From Pseudomonas campi (lineage in GTDB: Bacteria > Pseudomonadota > Gammaproteobacteria > Pseudomonadales > Pseudomonadaceae): a stretch of 64,000 bases of DNA. Location of the stretch: contig NZ_CP053697.2 in assembly GCF_013200955.2 (NCBI RefSeq), forward strand, positions 3,906,001 to 3,970,000. The letters run 5' to 3'. A program made the position numbers and the translations under genes. The notes under the pieces were generated by a model. It had not been told where the DNA came from. It did not search any database and saw only the letters and a program-made list of their open reading frames with translations. Shown piece by piece: positions 8,130-20,670 of the stretch; the first letter of the stretch is position 1, and the number at the start of each line of letters is the position of its first letter.

Positions 8130-9364
8130 TGAACGGATGTAAACGGGTTGTAGTCACCGGCATGGCCGGGGTGACCTCGCTGGGCAGCGACTGGCCGACG
8201 ATTGAGGCTAACTTCAAGGCCGGCAAGAGCGGCATCCGCTACATGCATGAGTGGGACCGCTTCGGCGAGCTGAACACCCGCCTCGGCGGCCCGGTGGACG
8301 ATTTCGTCCAGCCCAAGCACTGGACACGCAAGCAGACCCGCAGCATGGGCCGGGTGTCCAAGCTGGCGGTGTATGCCGCCGAATGCGCCCTGGAGCACGC
8401 CGGCCTGCTCGGCGACGAATGCATCCGGGACGGGCGCATGGGCGTGGCCTGCGGCTCGTCCACCGGCAGCACCGAAGAGGTCAAGGCGTTCGGCAATATG
8501 CTGCTGAATTCCGTCGCGGATGGCCTCAACGCCAACTCCTATATCCGCATGATGCCGCACACCACGGCGGCCAATATCAGCATCTTCTTCGGCCTCAAGG
8601 GCCGTCTGATCCCCACCTCCAGCGCCTGCACCAGCGGCAGCCAGGGCATCGGCTACGCCTACGAGGCGATCAAGTTCGGCCGCCTGAAGATGATGCTGGC
8701 CGGTGGCGCCGAGGAGCTGTGCCCGACCGAGGCCATGGTGTTCGACGCGCTGTACGCCACCAGCCTGAAGAACGACACCCCGCACCTGTCGCCACGCCCC
8801 TACGACAGCGGCCGCGACGGCCTGGTAATCGGCGAGGGCGCCGGCATCCTGGTGCTGGAGGAGCTGGAACACGCGCTGGCGCGCGGCGCCACCATCCATG
8901 CCGAGATCGTCGGCTTCGGCTGCAACTCCGATGGTATTCACGCGACCAAGCCGGAACAGGCAACCATGCGTGGCGCCATGCAGCTGGCCCTCGACGATGC
9001 CGGCCTGGCACCGGAGGCCATTGGCTACGTCAACGGCCACGGCACCGCCACCGCCCAGGGCGACGTGGCCGAGAGCCTGGCCACCAGCAGCCTGTTCGGC
9101 CCGCGCATGCCGATCAGCTCGCAGAAGAGTTTCTTCGGTCACACCCTGGGGGCCTGCGGCGCGTTGGAGTCCTGGTTCAGCATCGAGATGATGAACAGCG
9201 ACAGCTACGTCTACACCCTCAACCTGGACCACCTCGACCCGGAATGCGCCGAGCTGGACTACCTGCGCGGCGAGTTCCGGCAGATGAGCAACCAGTACGT
9301 GATGAACAACAACTTCGCCTTCGGCGGGGTGAATACTTCGCTGATTTTCAAGCGCTGGAGCTAA
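8129..9364 (+). CDS. apeR: beta-ketoacyl-ACP synthase, last gene of the aryl-polyene operon (ApeR-type)
   Basis: A 411-residue FabF/FabB-type ketosynthase starting with MNGCKRVVVTGMAGVTSLG. The active-site Cys167 is in SSACTSGSQG, with His304 in NGHGTATAQ and His338 in FFGHTLGACG, so the triad is complete. By position it corresponds to ApeR, thought to act early in chain building. ATG at 8129 overlaps the ketoreductase stop (TGATG) and is preferred to an in-frame GTG at 8123. The TAA stop is also the first base of an AGAACCTG repeat end, and a stable hairpin follows at 9403-9426, which probably ends the operon. Confidence 0.87.
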   Translation: MNGCKRVVVTGMAGVTSLGSDWPTIEANFKAGKSGIRYMHEWDRFGELNTRLGGPVDDFVQPKHWTRKQTRSMGRVSKLAVYAAECALEHAGLLGDECIRDGRMGVACGSSTGSTEEVKAFGNMLLNSVADGLNANSYIRMMPHTTAANISIFFGLKGRLIPTSSACTSGSQGIGYAYEAIKFGRLKMMLAGGAEELCPTEAMVFDALYATSLKNDTPHLSPRPYDSGRDGLVIGEGAGILVLEELEHALARGATIHAEIVGFGCNSDGIHATKPEQATMRGAMQLALDDAGLAPEAIGYVNGHGTATAQGDVAESLATSSLFGPRMPISSQKSFFGHTLGACGALESWFSIEMMNSDSYVYTLNLDHLDPECAELDYLRGEFRQMSNQYVMNNNFAFGGVNTSLIFKRWS

Positions 9365-9402
9365 GAACCTGTTGAGGATCGCGGAAACGCCCCTCTCCCC
9401 AA

Positions 9403-9426
9403 CCCTCTCCCGTGAACGGGAGAGGG
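9403..9426 (+). terminator. stem-loop after the aryl-polyene operon
   Basis: CCCTCTCCCGT pairs with ACGGGAGAGGG to make an 11-bp stem with a very short loop, 39 bases after the stop of the last ketosynthase. There is no clear U-run, so it may be a processed or REP-type hairpin rather than a classical intrinsic terminator. A hairpin with a similar CCCTCTCCC arm occurs at 62551-62576. The rest of 9427-9560 shows nothing I can identify. Confidence 0.45.
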
Positions 9427-9591
9427 GGCAGAAGCGCTCCGCATCTACCTCTATGCGCCGCTAAATCGATGCAAGGAAGACTGTAAACAGGGACTACGAC
9501 GGTCGGATTCATTACAACTACAATCGCTGGGTCAACAAAGCCACACCTTGCGCAGAACCCGCTTTAACCACGCCTCATCAAGGAGAGAAGC

Positions 9592-10041
9592 ATGAAAACA
9601 ATGAAGAACTGGACCCTGGCCGCCCTGCTGTGTGCCGCTACCCTGCCGAGCGTCAGCCAGGCCCGCGACACTACCCTGTTCCCGGACTTCCAGGCCGCCG
9701 TGCAGGAAGCCACCGCCGCCGGACGCCTGGATGGCAGCGTGAAGTTCTACCTGGCCGGCACCCAGCCTGCGGGCAAGGTCAGCGTGATCAAGTCGGGCGT
9801 GACCACCAGCAAGAAGACCAACGCCTTCAACAAGAGCGACGAAGGTGCCTGCTCCTGGGCCCTGCAATCGGCGCTGATCACCTTCCAGAACGCCGCCAAG
9901 GCCGCCGGTGCCAATGCCGTGGTCAACCTGGCCAGCAACTACAAGAACATCGAGTACAAGAACGCGCAGAACTACGAATGCCACGCCGGCGCGATCATGG
10001 CCGGTGTTGCACTCAAGGGTGACCTGGCCACCGTCAAGTAA
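9592..10041 (+). CDS. small exported RcsF/YbjQ-like protein (often mislabelled 'excinuclease ATPase subunit')
   Basis: 149 residues with a Sec signal peptide (positively charged start, hydrophobic core, likely cleavage after SVSQA at 24). The mature part contains KKTNAFNKSDE, two cysteines (in ACSWAL and NYECHAG) and a GANAVVNLASNYK segment followed by GAIMAGVALKG. The GANAVV pattern is shared with the YbjQ/RcsF beta-alpha fold, and databases often carry this periplasmic family under the unrelated label 'excinuclease ATPase subunit'. The start has a strong AAGGAGA at 9581-9587. Function is unknown. It has its own terminator and is likely transcribed alone. Confidence 0.6.
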   Translation: MKTMKNWTLAALLCAATLPSVSQARDTTLFPDFQAAVQEATAAGRLDGSVKFYLAGTQPAGKVSVIKSGVTTSKKTNAFNKSDEGACSWALQSALITFQNAAKAAGANAVVNLASNYKNIEYKNAQNYECHAGAIMAGVALKGDLATVK

Positions 10042-10074
10042 GCCCCGCGGCGGCCCACTCGGCCATCCCGCCCC

Positions 10075-10120
10075 AGCCCGCATCACCCGGCACGGCCGAG
10101 CGTGACGCGGGCTTCGTTTT
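10075..10120 (+). terminator. intrinsic terminator of the small exported protein gene
   Basis: AGCCCGC-a-TCAC (10075-10086) pairs with GTGA-c-GCGGGCT (10102-10113), followed by TCGTTTT. It lies about 35 bases after the stop at 10041. Confidence 0.7.
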
Positions 10121-10199
10121 AGCTGGCAATGCCCAGGCGTTGTCACTGGCGCAGTGGCCGTTCGGCGGCATGTCAGGCGATCATCCAAGGAAGCTGCAC

Positions 10200-10658
10200 A
10201 TGCCCGCTCTGCCCCTGTACCGCACCCGCCTTCTCGTGCTGCTGGCCCTGATCGGCCTGAGCAGCGCCTGCACGGTGATTCGCGTCGAACCCCTGAAAAC
10301 CCCGAGCGACTCGATGTGCATCCAGGAGAACCCGGCTGTCCAGGTCGACGACTTCCTCGGCGTGGTGGAACGTGGCTTCGCCCGCCACGGCATCAGTACC
10401 CGCCGCATCCAGCAGCCAGCCGATGGCAGTTGCCCGATGGTGCTCACCTACACGGCGCGCCGCTCCTGGTCGGTGGTGACCTATCTGTCCCTGGCCGAGC
10501 TGACCATCCGCGACCAGCGCGGGCAGATGCTGGCCAGCGCCTACTACCGCTTCCGCGGCCGCGGCATGCTTGCCGTAAAGAAGTACCAGAGTACGGAAAC
10601 CAAGATGACCCCGGTGATCGACCAGTTGCTGGCCGAGGTTCCCAGCGCCGCGCCGTAA
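10200..10658 (+). CDS. Sbal_3080-family lipoprotein
   Basis: 152 residues. A signal peptide with a hydrophobic core (residues 10-20) ends in GLSSAC, so Cys24 is the probable acylated residue. The mature part begins TVIRVEPLKTPSDSMCIQENP and includes an LTYTARRSW stretch, a pattern I associate with the Sbal_3080 lipoprotein family of unknown function. ATG at 10200 with AAGGAAG upstream is chosen over an in-frame TTG at 10140. It stands alone, with terminators on both sides. Confidence 0.55.
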   Translation: MPALPLYRTRLLVLLALIGLSSACTVIRVEPLKTPSDSMCIQENPAVQVDDFLGVVERGFARHGISTRRIQQPADGSCPMVLTYTARRSWSVVTYLSLAELTIRDQRGQMLASAYYRFRGRGMLAVKKYQSTETKMTPVIDQLLAEVPSAAP

Positions 10659-10662
10659 GCCA

Positions 10663-10690
10663 AAAGGGCCGCAGTAGCGGCCCTTTCTTA
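10663..10690. terminator. bidirectional terminator between the lipoprotein gene and hemE
   Basis: AAAGGGCCGC (10663-10672), loop AGTA, and GCGGCCCTTT (10677-10686), followed by CTTATT. A-runs on one side and T-runs on the other allow it to serve the + strand lipoprotein gene and the convergent hemE. Confidence 0.8.
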
Positions 10691-10701
10691 TTGGCTAATA
10701 A

Positions 10702-11769
10702 TCAACCGTGGTACTGCGCCGACAGCTCGTGCACCGCTTCGAAGAAGGCCTTGGCATGCTCCGGATCGACTTCCGGGGTGATGCCGTGGCCAAGGTTGAA
10801 CACCTGGCCGCTGCCTTGGCCATAGCTGGCGAGGATGCGCCCGACTTCGGCGCGGATCGCCGCCGGGTTGGCGTACAGCACGCTCGGGTCCATGTTGCCC
10901 TGCAGGGCCACCTTGCTACCGACCCGGCCGCGGGCACTGCCGATATCGCAGGTCCAGTCCAGGCCCAGGGCCTCGGCGCCGGTGTCGGCCATGGACTCCA
11001 GCCATAGGCCGCCACCCTTGGTGAACAGGATCACCGGCACACGACGACCATCGTGTTCGCGGATCAGGCCGTCGACGATCTTCTTCATATAGGCCAGGGA
11101 GAACTCCTGGTAGGCCGCCGCGGACAGGCTGCCACCCCAGGAGTCGAAGATCTGCACGGCCTGGACGCCGGCCTTGATCTGCCCGTTGAGGTAACTGGTG
11201 ACCGACTGCGCCAGCTTGTCGAGCAGCGCGTGCATGGCCTGCGGGTTGTCGTAGAGCATGGCCTTGGACTTGCGGAAGTCCTTCGACGAGCCGCCCTCGA
11301 CCATGTAGGTGGCCAGGGTCCAGGGGCTGCCGGAGAAGCCGATCAGCGGCACACGGCCGTTCAGCTCGCGGCGGATATTGCGCACGGCATCCATCACGTA
11401 GCCCAGGTCCTGTTCCGGGTCGGGGATCGGCAGGGCCTCGATGTCAGCCAGGCTGCTGATCACTTTCTGGAAACGCGGGCCTTCGCCAGTCTCGAAGTAC
11501 AGGCCCTGACCCATGGCATCGGGGATGGTGAGGATGTCGGAGAACAGGATCGCCGCGTCCAGCTGCGGGTAGCGGTCCAGCGGCTGGATGGTGACCTCGC
11601 AGGCCAGCTCGGGGCTCTTCATCAGGTTGACGAAGTTGCCGGCCTTGGCACGGGTGGCGCGGTATTCCGGCAGGTAACGACCGGCCTGGCGCATCATCCA
11701 CACCGGGGTGACGTCGACTGGCTGCTTGAGCAGGGCACGGAGGAAACGGTCGTTCTTCAGGACGGACAT
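10702..11769 (-). CDS. hemE: uroporphyrinogen decarboxylase
   Basis: 355 residues, normal length for HemE. It decarboxylates the four acetate side chains of uroporphyrinogen III to give coproporphyrinogen III in haem synthesis, in the cytoplasm. The substrate-binding motif MMRQAGRYLPEYR is near residue 25 and PWTLATYMVEGG lies mid-protein. The start is ATG at 11769 with AGGAATCC upstream. It is separated from cynS by about 210 bases that include the cynS terminator, so it has its own promoter, which I could not place with confidence. Confidence 0.96.
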   Translation of the reverse strand: MSVLKNDRFLRALLKQPVDVTPVWMMRQAGRYLPEYRATRAKAGNFVNLMKSPELACEVTIQPLDRYPQLDAAILFSDILTIPDAMGQGLYFETGEGPRFQKVISSLADIEALPIPDPEQDLGYVMDAVRNIRRELNGRVPLIGFSGSPWTLATYMVEGGSSKDFRKSKAMLYDNPQAMHALLDKLAQSVTSYLNGQIKAGVQAVQIFDSWGGSLSAAAYQEFSLAYMKKIVDGLIREHDGRRVPVILFTKGGGLWLESMADTGAEALGLDWTCDIGSARGRVGSKVALQGNMDPSVLYANPAAIRAEVGRILASYGQGSGQVFNLGHGITPEVDPEHAKAFFEAVHELSAQYHG

Positions 11770-11927
11770 CGGCAGGATTCCTGGAAATGCGGCTGGGAAA
11801 CTTCACGGCAGGAGTATGGCGGCAGCGCTCGGCGGCGTCCCCCTCCTCCGGGCGGGCGCCTGGAGTACAGACGCGCCGCGCAGCGTGGCGCAGAAAAAGT
11901 GCGCGCATTTTCGCAGACCCCAAAACA

Positions 11928-11953
11928 AAAGGCACGGCGAGTGCCGTGCCTTT
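11928..11953 (-). terminator. terminator downstream of cynS
   Basis: AAAGGCACGGC, loop GAGT, GCCGTGCCTTT: an 11-bp perfect stem with T/A tails on both sides. It lies 31 bases beyond the cynS stop and upstream of hemE on the same strand, so it insulates the two genes. Confidence 0.75.
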
Positions 11954-11983
11954 CGTCTTTCGCGACCTTATGCCGCGCCTGTG

Positions 11984-12424
11984 TCACCAGGCCTTGTAGG
12001 GCAGGAACTTGCCGTTGAGCACGATCTGCACGCGGTCGCCCTTGGGATCGGCAACCCGCGAGATGTCCATGCTGAAGTCGATGGCGCTCATGATGCCGTC
12101 GCCGAACTCCTCGTTGATCAGCTCCTTGATGGTGTCGCCGTAGACATTGATCATCTCGTAGAAGCGGTACACCAGCGGGTCGGTCGGCACGCTCTTGTCC
12201 CAGTGCTTGTGCGGGAAAGCCTGCAGAGCCAGGGCGACCTCGCCGGGCAGGCCCAGCCTGTGGCACAGGGCCTCGGCCTTGTCGGCCGGCATGCTGTTCA
12301 TGCCCAGGCAGGCCGAAGTGGTCCACACCGGCGACATCTCGATAGCGCGGGCCAGGTCGGCCCAGCTGAGGTCGAGACGCTGGCGGGCCTCGATGATGGC
12401 CGCACTCATCTGCTGCTTGTCCAT
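11984..12424 (-). CDS. cynS: cyanate hydratase (cyanase)
   Basis: 146 residues. Cyanase converts cyanate and bicarbonate to carbamate, which breaks down to ammonia and CO2, and works as a decamer. The catalytic residues are present: Arg87 and Glu90 in YRFYEMINVYGD, and Ser113 in GIMSAIDF. The N-terminal helical part has the family's WADLARAI and LGMNSMPADKA segments. No cynT carbonic anhydrase, cynX transporter or cynR regulator is adjacent, so it seems to be a single-gene unit with its own terminator. The neighbours hemE and gltD are adjacent in P. aeruginosa as I remember it, so this gene appears inserted; the ammonia it releases would suit glutamate synthesis next door. Confidence 0.95.
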   Translation of the reverse strand: MDKQQMSAAIIEARQRLDLSWADLARAIEMSPVWTTSACLGMNSMPADKAEALCHRLGLPGEVALALQAFPHKHWDKSVPTDPLVYRFYEMINVYGDTIKELINEEFGDGIMSAIDFSMDISRVADPKGDRVQIVLNGKFLPYKAW

Positions 12425-12603
12425 GGAAAAACTCCTTCACGACGGTCATGGGCATCGCCAGGCGGCGAGCCGGATAGGGTGTGTGAAGAGACGAAGCAGG
12501 AGTCGTACCAGGCCGACGACGGCCAGGCACAGCGCGTGCGGGCAGCGCACCGAGGACGGGCAGCGGGTGACCTTGGGGCTTTGTGTAGAGAGAGGATTGA
12601 TCC

Positions 12604-12650
12604 GCGCGGCTAGCGGGCCTAGCCGCGCAGACGCCCCAGGATGGGGCGTC
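12604..12650 (-). terminator. two adjacent stem-loops downstream of gltD
   Basis: GACGCCCC (12630-12637) pairs with GGGGCGTC (12643-12650) directly after the gltD stop. A second perfect 10-bp stem, GCGCGGCTAG (12604-12613) with CTAGCCGCGC (12619-12628), follows. Neither has a strong U-run, so factor-dependent or processing roles are possible. Confidence 0.5.
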
Positions 12651-12655
12651 GAGGA

Positions 12656-14074
12656 TCAGACGCCGAGGTAGTCGAGAATACCTTCGGCGGCGTTACGGCC
12701 TTCGAAGATCGCCGTCACCACCAGGTCGGAACCACGGACCATGTCGCCACCGGCGAAGATCTTCGGGTTGCTGGTCTGGTGCTTGAACTGGCTCTGCTCC
12801 GGGGCCACGACACGGCCCTGGCTGTCGGTTGCGATCTGGAAGTCGGCAAACCACGGCGCCGGGCTCGGGCGGAAACCGAAGGCGATCAGCACGGCGTCGG
12901 CCGGGATGATTTCCTCGGAACCGGGGATCGGCTCGGGGCTGCGACGGCCACGGGCGTCCGGTTCGCCGAGACGGGTCTCGACCACCTTGACGCCTTCCAC
13001 CTTGTCCTCGCCGACGATGGCGATGGGCTGCCGGTTGAAGAGGAACTTCACGCCCTCTTCCTTGGCGTTCTTCACTTCCTTGCGCGAGCCCGGCATGTTC
13101 TCTTCGTCACGACGGTAGGCGCAGGTGACCGACTTGGCGCCCTGACGGATGGAGGTGCGGTTGCAGTCCATCGCCGTGTCGCCGCCGCCGAGTACCACCA
13201 CGCGCTTGCCCTTCATGTCGATGAAGTCCTCGGCGGACTTCTCGAAACCGAGGTTGCGGTTGACGTTGGCGATCAGGAAGTCGAGGGCATCGCTGACGCC
13301 CGGCAGGTCTTCACCGGGGAAGCCGCCCTTCATGTAGGTGTAGGTGCCCATGCCCATGAACACGGCATCGTACTCATCCAGCAACTGCTGCAGGGTGATG
13401 TCCTTGCCGATCTCGGTGTTCAGGCGGAACTCGATGCCCATGCCGGTAAAGATGTCACGCCGGCGGCTGAGTACGCTCTTTTCCAGCTTGAACTCGGGGA
13501 TGCCGAAGGTCAGCAGGCCACCGATTTCCGGGTTCTTGTCGAACACCACCGGGGTCACGCCGTTGCGCACCAGCACGTCGGCGCAGCCGAGACCGGCCGG
13601 ACCGGCACCGATCACCGCGACACGCTTGCCGGTTGGCTTGACGTTGGACATGTCCGGGCGCCAGCCCATGGCGAAGGCCGTGTCGGTGATGTACTTCTCC
13701 ACCGAACCGATGGTCACCGCGCCGAAGCCGTCGTTGAGGGTGCAGGCACCCTCGCACAGACGGTCCTGCGGGCACACGCGGCCGCAGACTTCCGGCAGGG
13801 TGTTGGTCTGGTGGCTCAGCTCGGCGGCAGCCAGGATGTTGCCCTCGGAAACCAGCTTCAACCAGTTGGGAATGAAGTTGTGCACCGGGCACTTCCACTC
13901 GCAATACGGGTTGCCGCAGCCCAGGCAACGGTGTGCCTGGTCGGCGGCCTGGGCCGGCTTGAAGGGTTCGTAGATTTCCACGAACTCCTTCTTGCGCTGG
14001 CGCAGGAGCTTCTTCTTCGGATCCTTGCGCCCGACTTCGATGAACTGGAAGTCGTTATTCAGACGTTCAGTCAT
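12656..14074 (-). CDS. gltD: glutamate synthase (NADPH) small subunit
   Basis: 472 residues, the usual length. The N-terminal iron-sulfur domain has the cysteine clusters CLGCGNPYCEWKC and CGRVCPQDRLCEGAC (residues about 50-110). It is followed by an FAD motif, VIGAGPAGLGCAD (about 150), and an NADPH motif, VVVLGGGDTAMDC. It passes electrons from NADPH through FAD and iron-sulfur centres to GltB, which makes two glutamates from glutamine and 2-oxoglutarate. It lies 32 bases downstream of gltB on the same strand, forming the gltBD operon. Confidence 0.96.
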   Translation of the reverse strand: MTERLNNDFQFIEVGRKDPKKKLLRQRKKEFVEIYEPFKPAQAADQAHRCLGCGNPYCEWKCPVHNFIPNWLKLVSEGNILAAAELSHQTNTLPEVCGRVCPQDRLCEGACTLNDGFGAVTIGSVEKYITDTAFAMGWRPDMSNVKPTGKRVAVIGAGPAGLGCADVLVRNGVTPVVFDKNPEIGGLLTFGIPEFKLEKSVLSRRRDIFTGMGIEFRLNTEIGKDITLQQLLDEYDAVFMGMGTYTYMKGGFPGEDLPGVSDALDFLIANVNRNLGFEKSAEDFIDMKGKRVVVLGGGDTAMDCNRTSIRQGAKSVTCAYRRDEENMPGSRKEVKNAKEEGVKFLFNRQPIAIVGEDKVEGVKVVETRLGEPDARGRRSPEPIPGSEEIIPADAVLIAFGFRPSPAPWFADFQIATDSQGRVVAPEQSQFKHQTSNPKIFAGGDMVRGSDLVVTAIFEGRNAAEGILDYLGV

Positions 14075-14106
14075 TTCAAAACCTCATCAAACTACTTCAG
14101 GCGCAA

Positions 14107-18552
<4,446 letters not shown>

Positions 18553-18660
18553 AGGGACTCTCACCAGGCTGCCTTTAAAGGCAAATTGCTTTCTAATTCA
18601 TCGACCTACCTGCCACGCGCGCAGGAGCAAGCTCCAGCTTGGTGCAGGCAAAGGGCAGAC

Positions 18661-18689
18661 ATTGTACATACGCACCCCTGACGTCACAA
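18661..18689 (-). promoter_or_regulatory. sigma-70-like promoter of gltBD with an overlapping inverted repeat
   Basis: Read on the minus strand: TTGTGA (18689-18684), 17-bp spacer, TACAAT (18666-18661), about 110 bases before the gltB start. The -35 lies in the inverted repeat GTCACGAAGATTTGTGAC (18682-18699), a possible operator. The remainder of 18553-18800 shows only this and a GC-rich palindromic patch at 18740-18770. Confidence 0.6.
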
Positions 18690-18800
18690 ATCTTCGTGAC
18701 GGCGGGATGAATTCTTATGTCGCACTAGCGAAAGGCAGCGACCGGCGGCTCGTGCTAGCACCGACCGGTCACCAAATGACAGGCAAATCACAGGCCACTT

Positions 18801-19024
18801 AGAACCTGCCTGGGATCTTTTGAGCTAGAGCCGGGCAAGGCGCAATTGGGCGAGGGCGCGGAGTTTACGAGCTGTAAATGAGCAGTACTCGCTGCACTCG
18901 CCCTTCGGGCCGCGCTGAAGCGCGTTAGCCCCAAGCGGCTTTCCGAACCCAATTGACCAGCCTGCGGCTGTTACTGCGCTGCAACGCAGCATGGCCGACG
19001 ATCAAGAGATCCAAGGCAAGCTCT
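18801..19024. repeat. MITE-like inverted-repeat element, copy 1
   Basis: A 224-base element with imperfect terminal inverted repeats (AGAACCTGCCTGGGATCTTT at the left; reverse complement of the right end reads AGAGCTTGCCTTGGATCTCT). It shares with copy 2 (46741-46882) the TAGAGCC-G-CAAGGC segment and an exact 23-base core at 18862-18884 containing GTTTACGAGCTGTAAATGAG. It has no coding capacity. The right end runs into the TAG stop of the SPOR/AAA gene at 19023-19025. Confidence 0.7.
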
Positions 19025-20660
19025 AACGAGCCTGCACCGCCTCTTGCTGGATACTGGCAAAACTGCGTGGCCACGGCTTGCCCGCCTGCACGCTAGCCGG
19101 CAGCAACTTGATCGCCGCTTGCGCCGCCGCCCGACTGGAGAACTTGCCGTAGGTCACCACATACAGCGGCTGCCCCTGGTGCATCTTCTTGAAGTAGCGG
19201 TACTCGGCGCCGTTCTTGCTCACGAAGGTCTGCGCACCTGCCTCGGAACGGGTACCGAGAATCTGCAGGGCAAACTGACTGGCTGGCTGCGCACCGTACC
19301 AACCGGTACTGGCAGAACCAACCTTGGCCACCGCGACTGGCGCAGGCTTGACCTCTACCGGCTTGACTACGGGAGCGGGCTTGGCCGCCACCACCGGAGC
19401 GGGAGCTGGCGCGGCAATAGGCCGCACCGGCTGAGCAACCGCAGCAACCGCAGCGACCGGCTGCACTGGAGCAACCGGCACTGCAGGCGCAGTCGGAGCG
19501 ACTGGTGCTGGCGTGGCGACTGGATCCACCTGGGCAATAGGCTGAGCAGAAGGCAAAGCCGTCAGGCTTTCCGCCTCACCGCCTTCTTCACCTTCGTCCA
19601 TGCCGGATGCCTGCGCCAAGGGCTCACGAATAACCGGCTGCGCCTCACCCACAAGAGGCAAGGGCAACGGCTGGCTGGTGCCGGCGAACTCTATAGCGGC
19701 GCCCCCCTCAGGCTTGGTAGCTGGCGCCGACGCGGCACTCTCGGTTGCCGCTACGGGCGCCACCGCATCAGGCAGCACCGCGACTGGCGTATCTACAGCC
19801 GCAAGCTCCTGGCGCCCCTGCATGAACCAGGCGGCACCCAGCCCAAGGACCACCACTGCCACCGCCAACAGATGCTTCTTCGGCAAACCCAGCGCACCAC
19901 TTGCCGCACTCGCTGCACTGCGCTGCGCCAACATCGCCTCGATCAGCACATCGCGCGCAATCTGATTGATCCCGCCGGGCCAGCCGCCGGAGCTGATGTG
20001 GATATCGCTGACCTGGTCATCGGTAAGCAACTCGATACCCTGACCTGCACCATCCAGGCGCTGCGCCAGATATTCGCGAGTTTCATCCTCGCTGTAAGGC
20101 AGCAGCTCGATGGCATGGAAGCGCTCCTCACCGTCAGCCAGAGCCTCCAGACGCGAGACAAGCTCAGGCTCGGCAAACAGGAAGACATGCGGGCGAGCCT
20201 CGGCGGTACCCGCCGCCAGCGTCAGCAGACCTTCAATGGCAGCATCTGCCAACAGCTCGGCATCGTCGACCAACAGGTAGACTTCCTGACCCGTAAGCGC
20301 CAACTGGGCAATGTGCGCCAGGATACTGCGCACATCCAGCTGCTGAATTGCCAATCCCTGAGCAACCTGGCGGAGAACACCGGCCACATCTCCCGCGCCA
20401 CGCGCAGAGACAACCACGCTATGCACAGCCTGCTTGTTGGTACTGGCAACCAGCGCCTGACGCAGCAGTGTCTTGCCGCTACCGAGCGGGCCAGTAACCA
20501 CCAACAGTAGCTGGCTGTAGCGCGCGAGATGATGCAGCTGCCCGAGCACCGGTTTGCGCTGCGCCGGGAAGAAACGAAAACCAGGAACGCGTGCAGCGAA
20601 CGGGTCATGGCTGAACTGGTAATGGCCCAGATAGGCCTCATCGGCATGCAGACTGGTCAT
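19023..20660 (-). CDS. DamX-like AAA/SPOR-domain cell-division protein
   Basis: 545 residues. An N-terminal AAA (ExeA-type) ATPase domain has the P-loop GPLGSGKT (57-64) and VYLLVDDAELL as Walker B. A single membrane segment (about 283-297, LLAVAVVVLGLGAAW) is followed by a long Pro/Ala/Val-rich periplasmic linker and a C-terminal SPOR domain (about 465-545, FALQILGTRSEAGAQTFV), which binds denuded peptidoglycan at the septum. ATG at 20660 with GAGAGCTCC upstream is preferred to an in-frame start at 20711 that would overlap aroB. The aroK-aroB-damX order is conserved in gammaproteobacteria. The stop codon overlaps a repeat element. Confidence 0.82.
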   Translation of the reverse strand: MTSLHADEAYLGHYQFSHDPFAARVPGFRFFPAQRKPVLGQLHHLARYSQLLLVVTGPLGSGKTLLRQALVASTNKQAVHSVVVSARGAGDVAGVLRQVAQGLAIQQLDVRSILAHIAQLALTGQEVYLLVDDAELLADAAIEGLLTLAAGTAEARPHVFLFAEPELVSRLEALADGEERFHAIELLPYSEDETREYLAQRLDGAGQGIELLTDDQVSDIHISSGGWPGGINQIARDVLIEAMLAQRSAASAASGALGLPKKHLLAVAVVVLGLGAAWFMQGRQELAAVDTPVAVLPDAVAPVAATESAASAPATKPEGGAAIEFAGTSQPLPLPLVGEAQPVIREPLAQASGMDEGEEGGEAESLTALPSAQPIAQVDPVATPAPVAPTAPAVPVAPVQPVAAVAAVAQPVRPIAAPAPAPVVAAKPAPVVKPVEVKPAPVAVAKVGSASTGWYGAQPASQFALQILGTRSEAGAQTFVSKNGAEYRYFKKMHQGQPLYVVTYGKFSSRAAAQAAIKLLPASVQAGKPWPRSFASIQQEAVQAR

Positions 20661-20670
20661 GGAGCTCTCG

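Noticed and set aside
9491..9580. Possible coding remnant reading DYDGRIHYNYNRW before the small exported protein gene
   Set aside because: Only about 20 residues look non-random, there is no start or upstream extension, and a faint resemblance to Rhs-type repeats is not enough to call a pseudogene.
12425..12655. Possible cyn regulatory gene or operator between cynS and gltD
   Set aside because: No open frame with sensible composition and no clear operator; only the two gltD-side hairpins stand out.
18740..18770. Palindromic patch GACCGG ... GTGCTAGCAC ... CCGGTC upstream of gltB as an operator
   Set aside because: The arms are not symmetric about the GTGCTAGCAC centre and it lies well upstream of the promoter; too weak to call alone.
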